Below, one piece after another: positions 12,955-26,593 of a stretch of 64,000 bases of DNA. Origin of the DNA: Moringa oleifera (lineage: Eukaryota; Streptophyta; Magnoliopsida; Brassicales; Moringaceae); assembly GCA_021397835.1 (NCBI GenBank), contig JAJFZO010000609.1, forward strand, positions 3,722,001 through 3,786,000, in the 5' to 3' direction. Under the pieces are notes generated by a model. It searched no databases, was not told the DNA's origin, and saw only the letters and a list, made by a program, of their open reading frames with translations. Positions within the stretch are counted from its first letter, which is position 1; every line of letters begins with the position of its first letter. Both the position numbers and the translations under genes were made by a program.

Positions 12955-14900
12955 CCAATAACCAACTTGAGTACACATTAAAGTCTTTGGATGAAGTTTA
13001 CTACGATATTTACCCATAACACGACTACTAGTGCTAAAAATGACCTTTAAAGCAAACTTGAATACAGGAATGACTAAAATATCTCTAGTAATGTCATGTA
13101 ATGTAGGGTATTTAATGTTTATTTATTTTTCACTAAGTAAAATATCAAAGTCATCAACAAACGGTAGTATTGCTTTCTCCAAGCAAACATCAAAGTCAAA
13201 CTTAAGATTAATCTCTTGAACACTACTTTGAGACAAAAATATCTCAAAATTTTTTAAATGAATAAGTAAAACGAAGCATCACTGATGCGTTCAAAAAATT
13301 AAAAGTATCTCTTTGATTATTTTTCTCTGAAGACGATTTTTTGGTACTCTTTCACCAAATCAACTATGATCTTCTTTATTTTTCAATTTAAAAATCAGCC
13401 ATATCTTGATATATATCTTTAAAGTAACATTAATTTATTTGCATTTTCAACCTAGGATCTAAGATAGTTGCCACCAATACTACATGAATGAAATCCCAGT
13501 ATTTGTAAAACTTCTTGATCATATTTATAGCCATCAACTTTATAATGTTATTTTCAACAATTTTTCAATCACTGGATATGATTCTAATATGAGAAATTTA
13601 TACACCAAAAAAAAAATGTTACTAAATGATATTCAGTCCCTAAAAACAACTTAGTTACATTATAAAATAACCCCCATTCCTCACAGAACTCACATGCACA
13701 TACCCAATCACTTTTAGTAGGTAATGACTTATGTTATGACTCATGTTATTTTAAGTGAAGAAACATATTTTAAAACACCAAAACTATACTAAGCATCAAG
13801 AAAGTAGAGTTCCACCAAAACTTCTTAGTATAAGGTATACGTAGTTGACGTGCAGTTTTCTTAATTTTTTTTCATTTTTTTTTGGGTTACAATCCAATAA
13901 GATACACAATCTTGAATCCTTTCAATACTTTCACCAATTACATCTAATCCATCTTTAATAATCAAATTCAAAATATGTACAACACATCTTATGTGAAAAA
14001 TTTGGTCACCCAACATCAATGATCTAGAATCTAGTTTATCCAACATGATTTGAATAATAGCATTCAAAGTCGACAAGTTACAATCTATGTTTCAATCTGT
14101 GAAGCACTCATCAAAGTCCCAGAAATAATCTCAGTAATGTGCGGACAAGGAATGTAAATAAACTCGAATTATTATTAAATAGCTAATGTAATCGAATATA
14201 AATATTTGTATAAAATGTTAGATAAAAAAAAAAGTGAAAAGAAGTACCTTATAATTTGACTATGTAAGCTCCAAAAATCTTTAATGTCATATGCAATGAC
14301 TATCATATATCATTTATTTTAGCTGCTAGTTATCCACATATCACTAGTAATGGCAATACCACTTTGATTTTTTTCTAACAACTTCATCATCTCTTTCCTC
14401 CTATCTCTATAAATCCTCACAATATCACTTCTAAGAGTATTTTTGACACCATCTTGAACAATGGTTGAAAAGTATTACAACACTTTTTTGAACCTCAGAT
14501 GTTCAACCATAGAAAAGGAATACTCATGCAAAATTATCATATTTGCAAGATCAACTCTTGCAAATTCACAATCAAACATATAAGTGCCTATTGACATCTT
14601 TTCATTATCTTCTATGCTAGGATTCAATAATAATTATCTTATCTCTTTTTGTTTCCTTAAAGGATAAATTTTAAAATGATCATGTATTTTTGTTCCAATT
14701 TTTTCTTTTTTCCTTAGCTTTTCACCAGAATAATTACATGTTACTTTTTTAACACCACCTGTATTTTATCTTTTGAAATGTTGCCAATCTGCAAATGTCA
14801 ATTTTCTTTTTGCACCGCGTACAGAAGGAGTGAAGTTTAAACCTACCTGACTTGTAAAAATAGGTCCACCACTATTATTGGTGTACGATTGTTATCTTCA
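12955..14900 (-). pseudogene. hAT-family transposase (BED/Ac-like), degraded
   Basis: Read on the minus strand from 14900 down, the pieces appear in the order of plant hAT transposases. There is a weak BED-like segment (VTCNYSGEK, HFKIYPLR), then ARVDLANMIILHEYSFSMV, then GIAITSDMWITSS. An open segment at 14076-13861 follows, with LMLGDQIFHIRCVVHILNLI, which corresponds to the HxRCxAHILNLIV core. After that come ARQLRIPYTKK, then KYWDFIHVVLVATILDPRLK, and finally the C-terminal dimerisation region (LPFVDDFDILL, KYPTLHDITRDI, then FSTSSR near 13025). Frameshifts and stops separate the pieces. This was once an autonomous element and is now dead. Terminal inverted repeats were not found. Confidence 0.85.
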
Positions 14901-17900
14901 CTAGTAGCAAATAAACTATTATTTTTCAAAATAGAATTCTTAGTAAGCATATTATAATCACCTATACACAAAGGACAACAATAAATATGCACATGTCTTC
15001 TAAATACAACATGCATTCACATATTATCATGATTTACTACTTATGTAAAGTGATTTAATTTCTATCATCTACTTGTATAAAGCATGAAACCAAGTTGAAT
15101 CTTTTTTTACAATAAAAAAAAAAGAATGCAAAAAATAGGCATAAAATAGGAACAAACAAAAAGTTGATTATCTTACATGAGTTGCCAATTGATAATAGAT
15201 TTTCAAAATAATATTTAATTCATGATATGAGCAAGCATTAAACTGTCACTATTGAACATACATATGTTGCTCTTTAATAATAACTAATATCTAGATATAA
15301 TGAATAATATCTTTCATTGCTTGTATCATAAACACATGCACACAGGCACATACTGAGCATTCATATATTGCTATTTAATAATCTTATAATATGAATTGAA
15401 AACTCAAGTAAAAGAACTAAGAAGAAGTATTTCATAAAACCTATTACTAATTCAAAGTTTAAATTACCATTATTAGCAATCTGGCAAAGTAGAGAGTGAA
15501 AAAATAAATAGGCAACTGATAGAAAACTGAGAGAAAGAGATAGAGAACTCACTTAAATCAGTACATAATGGATGAGAAGAAAAAACGACCAGTAAACAAC
15601 AACAGGTAAGAAAATATGAGGATTATAGTACAATAAGTATCCATTGATAAAGTTAAAGCAGAGTAGTAAGTGATTAAAAATAGTAATGATCAAGCATCAC
15701 TTTTTAATCTTCTTTAAGAAAGTGTTGAGAAAGATCCAACCACTGGTTTTGGCACCTACTAATTAGACTACAAAAGTAACTCGGGGTAAGATCAAACAGA
15801 GAGTTTCCCATGTTCCAAGAAATTTACAAGTATTATATAATTTATCAGTATTTTTCTCCACTCCTTACCAACGATTTAACAATACCCTTTAATAAGTGCT
15901 AATGCTAAATCTGTCCTACTCTATTTGACATCTGATATTTACATTTACATCTATGGATAGAAGAATTTAGACACAAAACTAAAATAATGGGCTCATACAA
16001 TGGAACGCGAATCCGTTATTGTTTCCTTTGACATTAATCCTCATTTAATGCATTATTGAGAAAAGAAAAGAAAAAAAAACACAAATTAGTATATATAATT
16101 TATTTAAATTAATATTTATATATTTTAATAATAAAAATATTATTAATTTTTTATAATTATTTAAATTAAAATTTAATTTAAATTAATTGATGAAATGATA
16201 TTTGGTACGTTATTTTTTAAAAATCATAATGATATCTTATATAACTTTTACGGTTCAACATCATGAAGTAGCATTTGACCGTAGCTGCCTATTTTCTTCT
16301 AAAGCTGACAGTCTCACTTTATTTCACTGAAGAAAAGATAATATGAAAAAGATACTGTAAATTCATAATCCAATCACTGTCCATTTGTCAATGCCACCTT
16401 ATCTAGTGCTTAAAAAGCTTTGCCCAATTGTTCATGCTATTCATTCTTTCAAAGTGTTGAAAAAATTTCAAACTGTAAAAAATATATATTTATTATTAAA
16501 ATATTTAAATAATGGTTTAAATAAATTTGATATTTTATTTTAAGTTTATTTTTTAAAATTTGAATAATTTTTAATTTATTATTTTTATATATTTTTAAAA
16601 TTATTTTTAACAATATAAAATTAAAAAAATATTTCAATTCTCAAAAAATTTGAAAATCTTTTTGATATTATATATATTTTTACATAAAATCTTGAATTTA
16701 AATACTATTGATTTTAAAATTTTTGAAATGATTTAAATTTTACTGAATTTAAACATTAGATATCAAAATCAATTCATTTGATAAGGTTTTTCTTCTATCT
16801 ACTTTTGATTTAGTTTTGTTAACGATCTATTTTCGTATCACTCATTTTAAATTATTATCAAATTGATTTCACTTATCATGAAATGAGATTATTGAATTGT
16901 AAATAACCGCCATAGTTTCATTCACTCCACTAAAATCATCATATTTTTGATTAAATCATTCATACAAGATGACCTTATATATTTTCGATCTTATAATTCA
17001 ATTTCTTTGTTTTCGTCCAATTATAAGATAATAATAATTACAAAATAAAATTTGAAATTCAAGTACCAAGCAAGTCAAATTGACAAAAAAAAAAAAAAAA
17101 AACATAAAAAGCAAAATGGGAGAAAATATGACGGATAATATAAAGTTGTTATATACATATAAAGTTGGATTAGAAGAAGTGATCTCTCTTCCTAAGCACA
17201 TGGTAGGAAACAATAAGAAATTTCGTATTGCACGTACTGAAGTTCACTAATGAAAGCAATGTAAAATGTGAAAGATTAATTTGATTATAAATCTAAAACT
17301 CATTTATACATTTGTGGTAAGATTTACTCAACAGAATGATAATATTGTTTTCAAGCCTCACTTTCACATGTGGGTTTTTATTTCAAATTTTACTTTAATT
17401 TTAAATAATAAAATATTTTCTATAAATTTTAATTATTTCTAATTAATTTTAAAGTTTATAATATTTTTTATTTTTTACTTTTTGTTTATCTTAAATAGTG
17501 TTTTATTTTTAAGATAAAATTATGTAAAACTTTAATATTTATTTCAAATTATTAATCAAAATTTTATGTTTAAAAATAATAAATTGGATACTAATCTATC
17601 AATTTAGTGTAAATTTGACCTTAACTTAAATGGTTATAAAAAAATTAAAGGTATATTTACTATTAAAATGCTAAAAAAATGATTCAAATAAATTTTATAC
17701 TTTATTTTTTATCAATCTCCCAAATTTGAATAATTTCAATTCAAAATCTATTTTTTTGATTTTTTTAAAATTTTGAAATCTTAAATTTTAAAAAGATATA
17801 TTTTCAATACTAAAAAAATTCTGATTTTTTATAACGATAAGTCAAATATTTCTTTACATTCATGAATAATTTAAAGTCAAAATTCGTTGTATAAGATATT

Positions 17901-18309
17901 TAATTTAAATATTTTTAATTATAAAATTTTTTTAACATAGTTTAATTTCATCCAAATTAATAGATTAGTATTTAATTGATAACTTTTTGAACATTAAGGT
18001 ATGTTCGGTCACACAAGATAAACATCAGGGTATATAATTTTTATTTTTTTGTACCATTTAAAAATTAATATCCTTTGAAAGAAATAATTTTTTTAAAAAA
18101 TATTGTTCTAATTGTGAAAATATTTTAAAAAATGTATGCTATCATAATCTAAATTTATGTGATAAATTGAAATTTTTTTAAAAAAATTATAAATTAAAAT
18201 GAAAATATTTCTTGAATTATTAATTTTTTATAAAAAATAAATTATTTGTCAAATGCATAGATTTCTTGCAAAATCTTGTTAAGAGTATATGTATTAAGTT
18301 TTTGAAATT
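14901..18309. other. Gene-poor AT-rich stretch
   Basis: Nothing coding is recognisable. About 14901-15950 may include the 5' flank of the hAT element. From about 16080 to 18309 the sequence is extremely AT-rich, with poly(A) and poly(T) runs such as the A-run near 17084-17102. Confidence 0.4.
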
Positions 18310-19830
18310 AAACTTAATAAAAATTTACTTATATTTTACTATGTCAAGAAAAATTAACTATTTTATCAATAAAAAATATTTTTATTACTAAAACTTAAAT
18401 ACAAAAATATAATTAATAATTTTATATTTTAAAATATAATTATATATATATATGAGATCAAAGTTAACTGCCATAAAATTAAAAACATCAATATATCAAT
18501 TCTATTTCATCTTAATTCAATGTTAGAAATTATATTTATTAATTAGGTCTCTTCCAATCAACATATCTTCTTTATTTAAATTTTTAATATTTATTATATC
18601 TTCAAGTCACATCCTTTTTATGATCTTATTTTTTATTTTAATAAATAAATAAAATTGCAATTCTTAAAGTCCAAAACAAATGTATCAAACAATAATTATC
18701 TTAATTCTAATTATGAAAAAGCCCACAAAAAATTATCTGTATCACGTTTTGGCTATGATTGTACCAATCAGGGACCTCATTCCCCGTGAGCAGGGACATT
18801 CTCGTCTCGATTATGATTTACTCTATTCATACAACCAAACACCATCCTAAAATGGAGTGAAGGTTGGCTCACAGGAGTAGAACCCACGTACGTCCCTTCA
18901 TTCCATCTGGACTCGGAAGCAAAACTCTGGTCGTGTAGATATGTGATAACTGAAAGTACGTATGGGTATACAGGACATACTGTCATTGTTTGGAAATGTT
19001 TGTTGAAGTTCAGGTACGTTTCAAGGTTTGGATTGCTTGTAAGTCGAGAACTATCAAGGTCCATTATTCTCTTTGTTTGATTTAACTCTGCCCTGTTTCC
19101 AAGGAATTGCGTAGGGGGCGAAAAAAATTTATGTTACTATTTGCTGTACTTGATCCAGTTTTCTTATTGTATTAATAGTGATCATGTCTAAGAACAGACA
19201 AAATTTTATCTTATTTTGGGTTAATTATGTTTAGACACTGGCCACATTCGAGTTATATTCTTGTATTGTCTTTGCCTAATATGTACACATGTTCATGTGT
19301 CTGCATAAATCTGATATTCACAAATTGATTTGTTTCTGTGAGATTTATAACACAAATATGTATAATGGGTTCAAATAAGCTAGGATCTTAACTGAAGTAT
19401 GGTTTTAGAAGATCATCAGTCAAACTGGCTGTTTTCATTAATATTTTTTTTCCCATTTTCTGGCTTTTGTTTTGTGGTGTCCTCATGTCTTTATTTCCCT
19501 GATTTTCTTAAATGCAGCTGGCCTTGTCTCTTGTTGGCTAAAAGAAATGGATTCATCAACGATGCTATTTAACCAGCGTAAGGCTCAAATCTGTTAGCTT
19601 ATTTGATTAGTCTGATAGGCTTTGTATTGGTCTTTCATATCTTAGGTTGATAAAAGTATATTAGCACGATACTGTCAACAGACAGCTGAGCCATTTTTCT
19701 TGTTGGCAGGTCTCAATGTGATTGAATCTGAAGAACACATTCGACGCATGGCAAAACACATAAAGAGCATAACAACAAAGTACGTATTTGGAATTGTTGC
19801 CTTTGTGTTGTGGAAATAGGTGGTTAAATA
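18310..19830 (+). repeat. Duplicated segment, copy 1 (5' region of the KDSA-like locus)
   Basis: This segment is present again, in the same orientation, at about 28385-30570. Shared landmarks in order include AACTATTTTATCAATAAAAA, GTCTCTTCCAATCAACATAT, a CAGGGACCTCATTCCCC block, CATACAACCAAACACCATC, GTTTGGATTGCTTGTAAGTC, and coding exons 1 and 2 of the KDSA-like gene. Copy 1 continues into the rest of the gene. Confidence 0.85.
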
Positions 19831-22800
19831 CATTTGGTTTGTTCTATTAAATGTGAAGTTAAGGTGGTTGAAGAATTTATTTTTTAATTCTAAATTTGGA
19901 GAAAAGGAAAAAAAAAAAACAGAAAAAGAACTGCCTGGTCGAATATTGTAGTTTTGTTTCTAAGCGGATAGATCAACTTTCGTTTAAGAACGAGATCACC
20001 TGTTGATATTTTTTTGAAGCTTTTATACTTTGAATTTTGATGTCTTATCCCTTTTGACTTTCTGGCCGTAATCGTATCAAAGTAATAAAAATAGGAATAA
20101 GTTACTATATGGTTTTTCTTTACAGTTTTTCTAGTGGAAATTGTCGCTGAATACTTTTTGATCTATCTTCTATATCTTGATGTCACACAAATCTTGTTTT
20201 CTAATTTTGTAGGCTTGGCTTGCCTTTGGTTTTCAAGTCAAGTTTTGATAAAGCTGCCTGAACATCCTCAAAATCATTTTGTGGTCCAGACATGATTGAA
20301 GGCTTGAAGGTAAGAGCTTGTTAGTTTATGCAAACCGACAGAAGTTGCATATCTATATTTATTAAATTATGCTTTTAACTATTACCCTATGGCTGATTTG
20401 AATAAGAATTGAATACTTCAGGCATAGGATAAAATCAACTTATGCATAATTATATATGAGGAAGCAAAACATCATAAAATTGTCACATTTGTACTCCTCT
20501 GTCACAGATTCTTGAGAAGGTCAAGATAGCACATGATATACCCATTGTAACAGATGTGCATGAATCAATTCAGGTATGACCCAACCTTTTATTCTCCTGC
20601 TAAACTGAAAATGATTCGTGCCCACATTCTGCTCTGTTATCGTCCTCTTCTTTACTTGTTTCATATCTGCAGATTAGTTTTTCTGTGTAGGCTATTGACT
20701 TTAACATATTCAGGTGGACAATGCCTCACTTGTTTGATGGCTTCATTAATTTTCCTGTTTCACGGATGAAGCTTTCTTACTGACTAATGTCCCAAATTTC
20801 TGATATCATACTTATCTAACTACTACTTACACATGCAACTGCTGTAATTGTCATGAAAGAAGTATTGGTGAAGTAACATATTCATGTTAGCAAGAATCTT
20901 GAAAGCTGAAGAGCACTTTTTTTTTTTTTTTTTTCAAAACACGAATCCCTGCAGTCAAACTGTTAACGAACAGATTGTATCTCATGGATGTGTCTGTTTG
21001 TGCACAATATACCTTACTAATTCATCTCCATGGAGTTATTTTTTTATTTTTTATTTTTTTGTGGAAAGGGAAGAAAGGACTATTCTTGTTGTTATATTGT
21101 ACTTTGATAGGAAGAAACCTTAAAATTGAACTTGCCTAATGTTCTAGCAACTAAATCTTGTTTTCCTTTCTTCAAGTTCTTGGTGATTTATTTATTTATT
21201 TTCGTTTTTTCTTATCTTTTCATTTGTATTTTGAGAAATGAAATGTTGCCACAAACATTATGTTCACACCTTGGTCTCTTTGGCCATTGTGAGCTAGTTG
21301 GCAGGGTTGTAGATATTATCTGGATACCAGCATTTTTATGTCGTCAGATTAGAATTTTATAGTCACTTTGTTGGGCAGTTTGCTTTGATAATCACAACAA
21401 TTTAATCACTTGAATTTGAGATATCATGTTGTCAATTTAGACTCTTTCATTTTTGACCTTCTATTATCACAGACAGATCTTGTAGTTGCAGTGGCCAAGA
21501 CTGGAAAAATAATCAATAACAAGAAAGGCCAGTTTTATGCTCCTTCTATGAGTTCCAACCCCACCCACCTCTTTTTTTTTTGTCCCCCTCTTCTTGCTAG
21601 TTAAAAATTTATCTTCATATAATTAGGTTAAAGTATGAATTTTGTTCTAAACAATAGGCTTACAAGTGTGAATTATATATATGATTCTTCAGACTCTAGA
21701 TGATTATATGTATTTGCAGGTCATGGTAACTTCTGCTAAAAGGTCAAGTTGGCTGGGAATCCTAATGTTATGGTTTGTGATAGAGGCACCATGTTTGGCT
21801 ATAGTGAGTTATTTCTTGGTTTACATTGAGAGGCTGTTAGCAGGTGCATGTGAAAGGTATGAATGATTTTTATTACGAGTCAATGAGATGAGAGCCTGGA
21901 TAGAGGTTCTCACATATCTTAATGCATCTTTGCCCTGATCAACAATTTCCTTTCTCATCACTGTAAAGTAACACATCAAGACAGTACTAAGAGCAAAATT
22001 GTGGTCATCTCCATTTAGGCATAAAACACAGTTTATAGAACATGGAATTCTATTTTCTGTTCCCCTTTCATATTTAAATAATGCTCATGTGAACGTGAAA
22101 CTTACTCATGCATAAGTAGTGGTCTTTCCCTCTTCTTTTGCACTCCCGTCACCCGCCCAAACTCTTTACTTCTTTTTTTTTTTTTTTTTTGTTGTTATTT
22201 TTCATTTTTCAGTTTCAAGCGTTGACTTATACTTTTGCAGTGTCAACTTATACTTTTGCAGTGTGAGATGACTTAACCGAGACCTAGATCTTAAGTCACA
22301 CGTTTAAAGCTCATTAAGATCTTAGTCATTTACTGTTCTTTCCCATTTCTGGTATGAATGGTTCTACATTTTGACTTTTGTTCATTGATATTTGATCGTC
22401 GATCCACGTAATTTTGAGTGGATGAGGGAAGCTAATTGCCCTGTTGTAAGGCAATTGCTCTTTAGTTTAATGTGCGTTTAATATGATTTTCCTTTTCTCT
22501 TGGAGAATACTTTGCATATATTTGGGTTAAATTCTCTCAAGAAATAAGGAACAGTGTTCCAGTTTTCAACAAGAATAAGACATCAAACAAGGCCACATCT
22601 GCCTGCTAAGTCATTGCAAAAGCATCTATTTACGAAGGTCCTGCTATCTCTTTCTCTAAATGTTTGAAGAAACAGCCACCCAAGTTTGTCTGGTAAACTT
22701 GAACCATTTCTTTCTTGATGCTTTTAGTTAGTCCCATATTCATGAAAGAAAGCATGAAAGCATGAACCAGATCCCATTTGGATGCTTTTTTCAAGAATAA

Positions 22801-25800
22801 GTGCAAAGTGAATAAATGTAAATGACTATACAGAGAGCTATTAGTTTCTCCTTCTTTGGCTGACTACACCCTTGGTATTTAGTGGTATTATGCTGAATCT
22901 ACAGGACACTTTTACTATAACTAAGATCAGCTAAACTAAAAGTCAAAAAGCATTGAGATAGTAGTTATTGTTCTTGTTGTCACATTTTGATCAACATACA
23001 AACCTTGTTGATTTCACATGTTTGTGAAAACAGTTGAGCTTTCTGGCCATTGTTTGTTCGTAGATTTGCAAAACTGTCTTTGTTGATATCATGTGTGTAA
23101 AACTGTGCAAAATCCTTTTGAGTAGATGGGTAGTTTTAATCAAACATGTACAACGTCCTTATCTACTGTCTGTGGGATTTTTCATTATTTTTCTAATTGC
23201 ACAGAGGACATAGTGAATTCTGACTTTGAACCCAAATTGATTGAATAAATTCATGAAACTGAATAATTGTTAGTGCAAATAAAAGTGGTGAATGTGTTTG
23301 CTTGCCTGCAATTGGTGCCCATGGCAGCAAAATTGTCCAGCTTTCTGGTAGATGCTTAGCAAATTTTCCAGGCAATTGGCTCTGCTTCTATGTCTAGCAC
23401 CTATATTATTTGTATCTTCATGATCTGTCCAATTCTTTTTTGGTAAGGATGATTCTTTGAATTCTTCGCAATCTGCTTCATGATTTTCTTATTCCTATCC
23501 ATTGTCCATGTTATGATGATCTCTCTGTTCCATGATGCCGCCATTTATAAATTTTACATAATGTTATGTGGACCACCGAATTATCAATCTAAGTTCTTCA
23601 CTACAGGTAGCTGATAATACATTCATTACAACAACCTGCTGGAAAGAAGGTAATGATATTCCAGCATTTTCGAAATGGACTCTGATCCACAGATTTAACT
23701 TATTAAGTTCGTAGAAAAATGACAATAACTATCATTCACCTTGTGTATGCATCATGTGCTTGTCATGACAATTGTTGTTATATATCTGTTATTTCTTTCA
23801 ACTTTGATGAACATTATATATTCAACATATTCATCAAAGGTTGTTAGTAATGTGTGCCAAATGTATTATTTTTTTGTTTTTGGTAGATTTTAAGAAAATT
23901 TTGACTCGTCTTCTCCTAGGTATTTGGTGAACATTATCACATCAGTTTAATCATGTGTGTAATAGTGTATTAGCTACTGGATGTTTTTGTTGCTGAAATT
24001 GTGTATGATTATAGTACATAGATAGTTGTTTTCAACTTGTATCATGATCAAACAATTGAGACTAAATAGAAATTCTTTTGAAGGATTCTAGATATTGCAA
24101 ATGGTTGTCTTTCATTGTTTGTGTCTGTGCTGCATATTATTATCATGTTTGTGTTTGTAAGATTAGTTAGAGTGATGGCTTCCTGCTTGTAGTTTTACTT
24201 TTTTAAACAAGCTATCCTGCTTGTTACTTTTTTGGTCTTCTAGTCGCTGTTCATATTGATTTCTTAGCACCCTTCAAGGGAGCCATTGTTAATAGCACTC
24301 GATGGCAAATGGTCAAAGGTCATGTTTAACTTTTCTTCCTGTGGATTGAATAACTGAGTTTGTGTTGTATGAGTCATTGGTCATATTGATTACTTTCTCT
24401 TCTATTCTGCTTTATCTAGAACCACATGTAGGACTTGGTAACTGAAGGCTGAATACATATGAAAATTTATTCTGGGTGTTATTCCTGTTAAAGCCTATAA
24501 ATTTTCATTGGGTACTAGTTTTGTAGTTCCCAAGAGTTTACTTGACTTAAAGTTGGCCATGTGCTACAATTGTCCAGCTTATGCAGTATGGATGTGGACC
24601 CAAACTATGGAGTCTAGTTAACATCAATGTAGGAAATTATGAAAAGATAGGACATTGAAAGGGATTCAAGAACACTAACTTCCCATGATAGCAAACTTAA
24701 AATATTTATAATTCTGTTAAATGTCGTCATTGGCCAAAAGTTCATGTAAGGTTATAAAGTTTCTGGCGTAATTTTCTTACTTGCATAATCACCCATTAAA
24801 TCGTCCTGCAATTCATGTTCATGACGATTTTTTCTGATATTTCAGGCTATTTTCAAATGATTGCAGTCTACTGCATTTAAATTTAAATTATCAACGAATA
24901 TCCTTTGTTCACACCCCTCCACCAATATATAAAAGGGCTAAATGTGTGCTTTCTGGTGTAGTTGGATGGTGGGCCTTCGGGAGCTAATACCATGCATTGC
25001 AAGGACAGCAGTAGCAGTAGGAGTTGACAGAATTTTTATGTCAGATTGTTGATGCTTATGATTCTTATCACTAAATTGGGCCAATGGCTGACTGTAAGAC
25101 GCAGAAGTTGCTAGAAAATGAAACTGGAGGAAGTAAGCTAAGTGACTAATATTCCATCATGTTCACTGTGTTATCAGTCCATTCTACAGTTTCTACTATT
25201 GTTTTTCCTACTATTCATTAATAGCCTCTATTTATGCATTGAGAATCTTCTTTTTTGTTGGAGTGTATTCTTAGTAATTAGGGATGTGATCCTAAAATTC
25301 TGAGTGCTTTTTGATGCTTAGGTGCATGATGACACTCTGAATGCACCAGTTGATGGTCCAACTCAATGGGTGAGTTTTTATGCTTTGTCTGCCTAACTAC
25401 TAAAGTGTTTTTTTTCTCTTTCTTTTCTTAATAGTATATAGGACCCATAGATTTGCTTCCATATGCATAATTATTTTCTTACTGATAATATTCTATTTAG
25501 CCATTGACATATTAATGTTATTGGCTTATTCTTGACGATAGGCTCTTAGGCACTTAGAAGAACTACTGGAAGAGCTCATGGCAATTGGTGTTAAGTTGTT
25601 TGTCATCCTTAATATGAGTTACAGTTCGGATGTTACTTTGGTGGTAAGATGTTACTTCATAAATCATTTTATTTTTACCCTCCCCTGTACACTGCATGCA
25701 TGGACATATGAACTTCCTACTGCTCTTGTGGCTGACAACATATCACAGTTACGATGATACATGGGATATGGTTCTGCATGTTTATTCATTTATTTAGGTT

Positions 25801-26593
25801 CTTGAGGATGGAAAGGCTATGACGTAGTACCTACTCATGGTTGACTTTCAAATCACATTAGATGCATCAGCATCAGGAACCCTATTTTGCACCTTATAAA
25901 GCTTATCCATGTATACATTGATGTGCTTGTTGAGCTTATAATGCATAATTATATTGCATTGCATTATATGATGCCTTTACAGACAAACATAGAATAAAAT
26001 AGATGTGATCATTTGAGAATTGATTTCCGTACTTCTCCCCTGTTTGTGTTTTTCATTATATATCTTGTCCTGAAAGGTTTACTGTTATTTCGCAATCTAG
26101 TTGGTCAATTGAGATTTTGTGGCTTATTTTATTGATATATACCTGATATTGAGCCTCCTATTGCATAAACAAGATTCCACTTGGTTTACCATGGAATGGA
26201 GAAATTTAATTGCTGCTATTGAGCCTGCCACTGCCAAAAGCAGAGTTATTTTTGTGCCAAACCTATGAAAATTAGACCAGTTATCTTCTGTAAAATTCTG
26301 GAAATGATTCTTTACATTTATGCTGGAAAAGTGGTAATATGAGGGTGAAATCATTTCAATTGCTTTGCAAAATTTTAACTGGTATCAATCATATGCTTTG
26401 TAAATTGGTCAAATAATTGTCTGCTCAGATGTTAAAATGCAGAACCTTGATGTAGCTGTTGTTCTTATGTATGTTACAAATTTGCACTCCAGATTTTAAT
26501 GTTGATCTGCATGTTCTCCTTTTGTTTGTCTTACAGAGGGTACCCAAGGGGAAGCAGCATCTCGACATTGATCTTACCCGATTTCGTGATTAG
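19547..26593 (+). pseudogene. KDSA: 2-dehydro-3-deoxyphosphooctonate aldolase (KDO-8-phosphate synthase), broken
   Basis: The intact enzyme condenses arabinose 5-phosphate and phosphoenolpyruvate into KDO-8-phosphate, needed for rhamnogalacturonan II of the plant cell wall. Exon-like pieces are: 19547-19582 (MDSSTMLFNQ), 19682-19779 (AEPFFLLAG, IESEEHIRRMAKH), 20213-20309, 20508-20573 (IPIVTDVHESIQ), 21288-21347, 21473-21550 (AKTGKIIN), 21720-21803, about 22386-22445, 23607-23649, 24962-25040, 25322-25369 (APVDGPTQW), 25542-25588 and 26537-26593 (DLTRFRD, natural TAG). Breaks: donor GT to GC after exon 1; TGA at 20259; lost acceptor before 21288 and lost donor at 21348; one-base deletion near 21738; two-base deletion near 23614; loss and shift in the glycine-rich stretch near 24970. 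The retained introns mean a genomic duplicate rather than a retrocopy. A functional paralogue probably exists elsewhere. Confidence 0.93.
22224..22266. repeat. Short tandem duplication in a KDSA intron
   Basis: Two adjacent copies of a unit of about 22 bp reading approximately GACTTATACTTTTGCAGTGT, differing by a few bases. It follows a long T run at 22171-22190. Confidence 0.8.

Noticed and set aside
18777..19064. 95-residue minus-strand open frame in the KDSA 5' region.
   Set aside because: The homologous segment in copy 2 does not preserve the frame, so it is not under coding constraint.
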